From Microbispora corallina (lineage in GTDB: Bacteria; Actinomycetota; Actinomycetes; Streptosporangiales; Streptosporangiaceae), in contig NZ_BOOC01000002.1 in NCBI RefSeq assembly GCF_016863035.1, forward strand, positions 62,001-126,000: a stretch of DNA of 64,000 nucleotides, given 5' to 3'. Below, in pieces: positions 62,510 through 64,000 of this stretch; the stretch's first letter is position 1; each line of letters begins with the position of its first letter. The notes beneath the pieces were generated by a model. It searched no databases and was not told the DNA's origin. It saw only the letters and a program-made list of their open reading frames with translations. The translations under genes and the position numbers were made by a program.

Positions 62510-64000
62510 TCAGGACTTGGTGATCTTCACGTCGTCGATCCCCGCCTCGACGAGGCTCGCCGTCGACGCGTCGGCGGCCTCGATCTGGATCCGCACGGTC
62601 TGGCCCGCGAACGCGTTCAGCGACGCGGTCGCCACACTCCACGAGCCGTCGCGGTTGACGGCGGCGCCGAGCTGCTCGAACACCGTGCTCGTGGTGCCGC
62701 CCACCACCTTGACCCGCAGGTAGTCGGCCGACGACGCGTTCGACCCGTGGGCCAGGTACCACGAGAACGACAGGCTGAGCGTCCCGGACGCGGGCAGCGT
62801 GATCGCCGGCGAGCGGATCGTCGTCACCCCGCCGTCGACGTCGTTGTCGCCCGCGCTCGCCCCGGCGGAGGCGCCGGTCACCAGGTCGTAGCTGCCGCTG
62901 ACCGTGGTGCCGAGCTGCTTGGCCCCGCTGGAGGTCGTGGCGGCGGGGTCGGCCCGTTCCCACGCCCCGGACGTCGCGGTGTCCGTGCCCGCCGGGTTCG
63001 CGGTCCATCCGGTGGCCGTCTCGAACGTGTCGGAGTACACGGTCGTGGGCGGGGTGCCCGTGCCGCAGTAGGCGGCCTCCTTGCCGATGACCCGGTAGAC
63101 GCAGTCGGCGTACTGCGTGAGCAGCAGCACCGCCGCCCGGTTGCGCGAGGTCTGCGCCGCGATCGCCTCGTCCGGAGGGTAGAACCCCGGGCTGTCCGTC
63201 GTCGGGTACATCTCGAACGTGTACGTGAAGATCTTCTGCGTGCCCCACATCCAGTCGTCGATCGAGCCGTCCGTGATGTAGAGGTCGCTGGCCTGCTCGG
63301 GCGTGTAGCCGTTGGTCGCGGCCATGCTGCGGCCCAGCGTCGCGTACGCGTCGTGGTCGTCCTGGGTGAGGCCGGGCCCGGTGTCGGCCGTCGTGTACCC
63401 GTACGGCCAGAGGATCAGCTCGCTGTAGGTGTGCCAGTCGATGGCGGCCTTGATCTGCTGGACGCCGCCGACCACCCGGCTGCGGACCCAGTCGGCGGCC
63501 GCCTTGACCTCGGGCGCCGACTCGGCCGCCGAGCCGCGGTACGTCTCGCTCGACGTGCTGCCGGACGAGCCGCCGCAGCAGCCCCAGTTGTAGGCCCAGT
63601 TGCGGTTGATGTCGGTGCCGACCGCCGACGACCCGGAGTTGGGCTGGCGGTTCTTGCGCCACGACCGGTACGACCCGGTCGCCACGTCGTACTCGCTGCC
63701 GTCAGGGTTGAGGTCGGGCAGGATCCAGATCTCCCGCGAGTTCACCAGGTCGGTGATCTGGCTGTCGCTGCCGTAGTTGTCGGCGAACAGGTGCATCAGG
63801 TAGAGCGCCATCTCCACCGTGAGGTGCTCGCGGGCGTGCTGGTTGGCCGTGAAGAGCACCTCGGGCTCGTTCTCGTCCGTCCCGACGTTGTCGCTGATCT
63901 TCACGCCGATCAGGTCGCGCCCCTCGTACGAGCGGCCATAGGTGAATTTGCTCGCGATGCCGGGGTGGGCGGCGACGATCGCGTTCACCTCCGCCGTCAG
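62510..64000 (-). CDS. M14 zinc carboxypeptidase, secreted (5' end beyond window)
   Basis: The frame is open to the window edge, so the N-terminus and signal are missing. Zinc and catalytic motifs are seen: '[20 protein letters not shown]' (HxxE), '[18 protein letters not shown]', '[13 protein letters not shown]', '[17 protein letters not shown]' (third zinc His) and 'YTFEMYP' (catalytic Glu). After residue about 330 (of the visible part) a C-terminal domain of about 150 residues ([20 protein letters not shown] ... [12 protein letters not shown]) is a beta-sandwich, carbohydrate-binding or P-domain-like. It should trim C-terminal amino acids from peptides outside the cell. Confidence 0.92.
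   Translation of the reverse strand: MTAEVNAIVAAHPGIASKFTYGRSYEGRDLIGVKISDNVGTDENEPEVLFTANQHAREHLTVEMALYLMHLFADNYGSDSQITDLVNSREIWILPDLNPDGSEYDVATGSYRSWRKNRQPNSGSSAVGTDINRNWAYNWGCCGGSSGSTSSETYRGSAAESAPEVKAAADWVRSRVVGGVQQIKAAIDWHTYSELILWPYGYTTADTGPGLTQDDHDAYATLGRSMAATNGYTPEQASDLYITDGSIDDWMWGTQKIFTYTFEMYPTTDSPGFYPPDEAIAAQTSRNRAAVLLLTQYADCVYRVIGKEAAYCGTGTPPTTVYSDTFETATGWTANPAGTDTATSGAWERADPAATTSSGAKQLGTTVSGSYDLVTGASAGASAGDNDVDGGVTTIRSPAITLPASGTLSLSFSWYLAHGSNASSADYLRVKVVGGTTSTVFEQLGAAVNRDGSWSVATASLNAFAGQTVRIQIEAADASTASLVEAGIDDVKITKS

Overview
The window is very GC-rich. It shows dense third-position G/C, frequent GTG starts, many 4-base ATGA/GTGA stop-start overlaps, Tat/lipoprotein exports, a single HrdB-type sigma factor and mycothiol-type DinB proteins. 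Together these indicate a sporulating-type actinomycete. The gene content (cholesterol oxidase, nitric oxide synthase oxygenase, SUKH proteins, split mannitol-type PTS) would suit Streptosporangiales or a relative, but that rank is inference.

Layout. 1-465 is the tail of a patatin-like lipase gene. 528-7559 (minus) is a tightly coupled operon: a GntR/HutC regulator, an AprB-like ferredoxin, a lipoprotein binding protein with a NosL-like tail, an ABC permease and ATPase, an AprA-like flavoprotein with a HEAT-repeat tail, and a DUF2795 protein. 7736-9648 is a sodium/solute symporter with a small membrane partner. 9660-10721 is an orphan sugar-binding lipoprotein.

10980-18850 is a decayed genomic island beside a tRNA(CAU). 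It holds a truncated tyrosine recombinase, IS3 and IS256 scraps, a broken TPR regulator, two SUKH-like proteins, a duplicated intergenic module and a truncated dehydrogenase. 18876-25061 has an APH-family kinase, then a MacB-like ABC system (FtsX permease, ATPase, peptidoglycan-binding adaptor, Cys-repeat lipoprotein) divergent from an OmpR/HisKA two-component pair.

25108-29151 (minus) has small proteins, a cold-shock protein, a WGR/beta-propeller protein and a DUF72 protein. 29285-32531 is a translationally coupled trio ending in a Tat-exported cholesterol oxidase. 33728-36154 is an SfnB-SsuD desulfonation pair. 37803-42873 is a polyol PTS operon (DeoR regulator, PfkB kinase, IIC, IIB, IIA, zinc dehydrogenase, HPr). 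43021-46087 has AraC, VOC and catalase genes; the catalase leader carries a long inverted repeat. 46218-49664 has a DUF1023 hydrolase, a lipoprotein and galactokinase. 49735-51732 (minus) has enoyl-CoA hydratase and a reductase-less nitric oxide synthase, followed by tRNA-Asn.

53401-61454 is housekeeping: rpoD/hrdB-type sigma factor, dnaG primase and dGTPase, interrupted by a degenerate M23-like lipoprotein, a MarR/MDMPI divergent pair and an orphan NarL-type sensor kinase. The window ends with an XRE-like regulator and a partial secreted M14 zinc carboxypeptidase.

Two loci point to organosulfur scavenging (the AprA-like/ABC operon and SfnB-SsuD). The first of these, with its unusual HEAT and NosL-like fusions, is the best candidate for an undescribed system. 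All functional calls rest on reading motifs by eye, without database searches.
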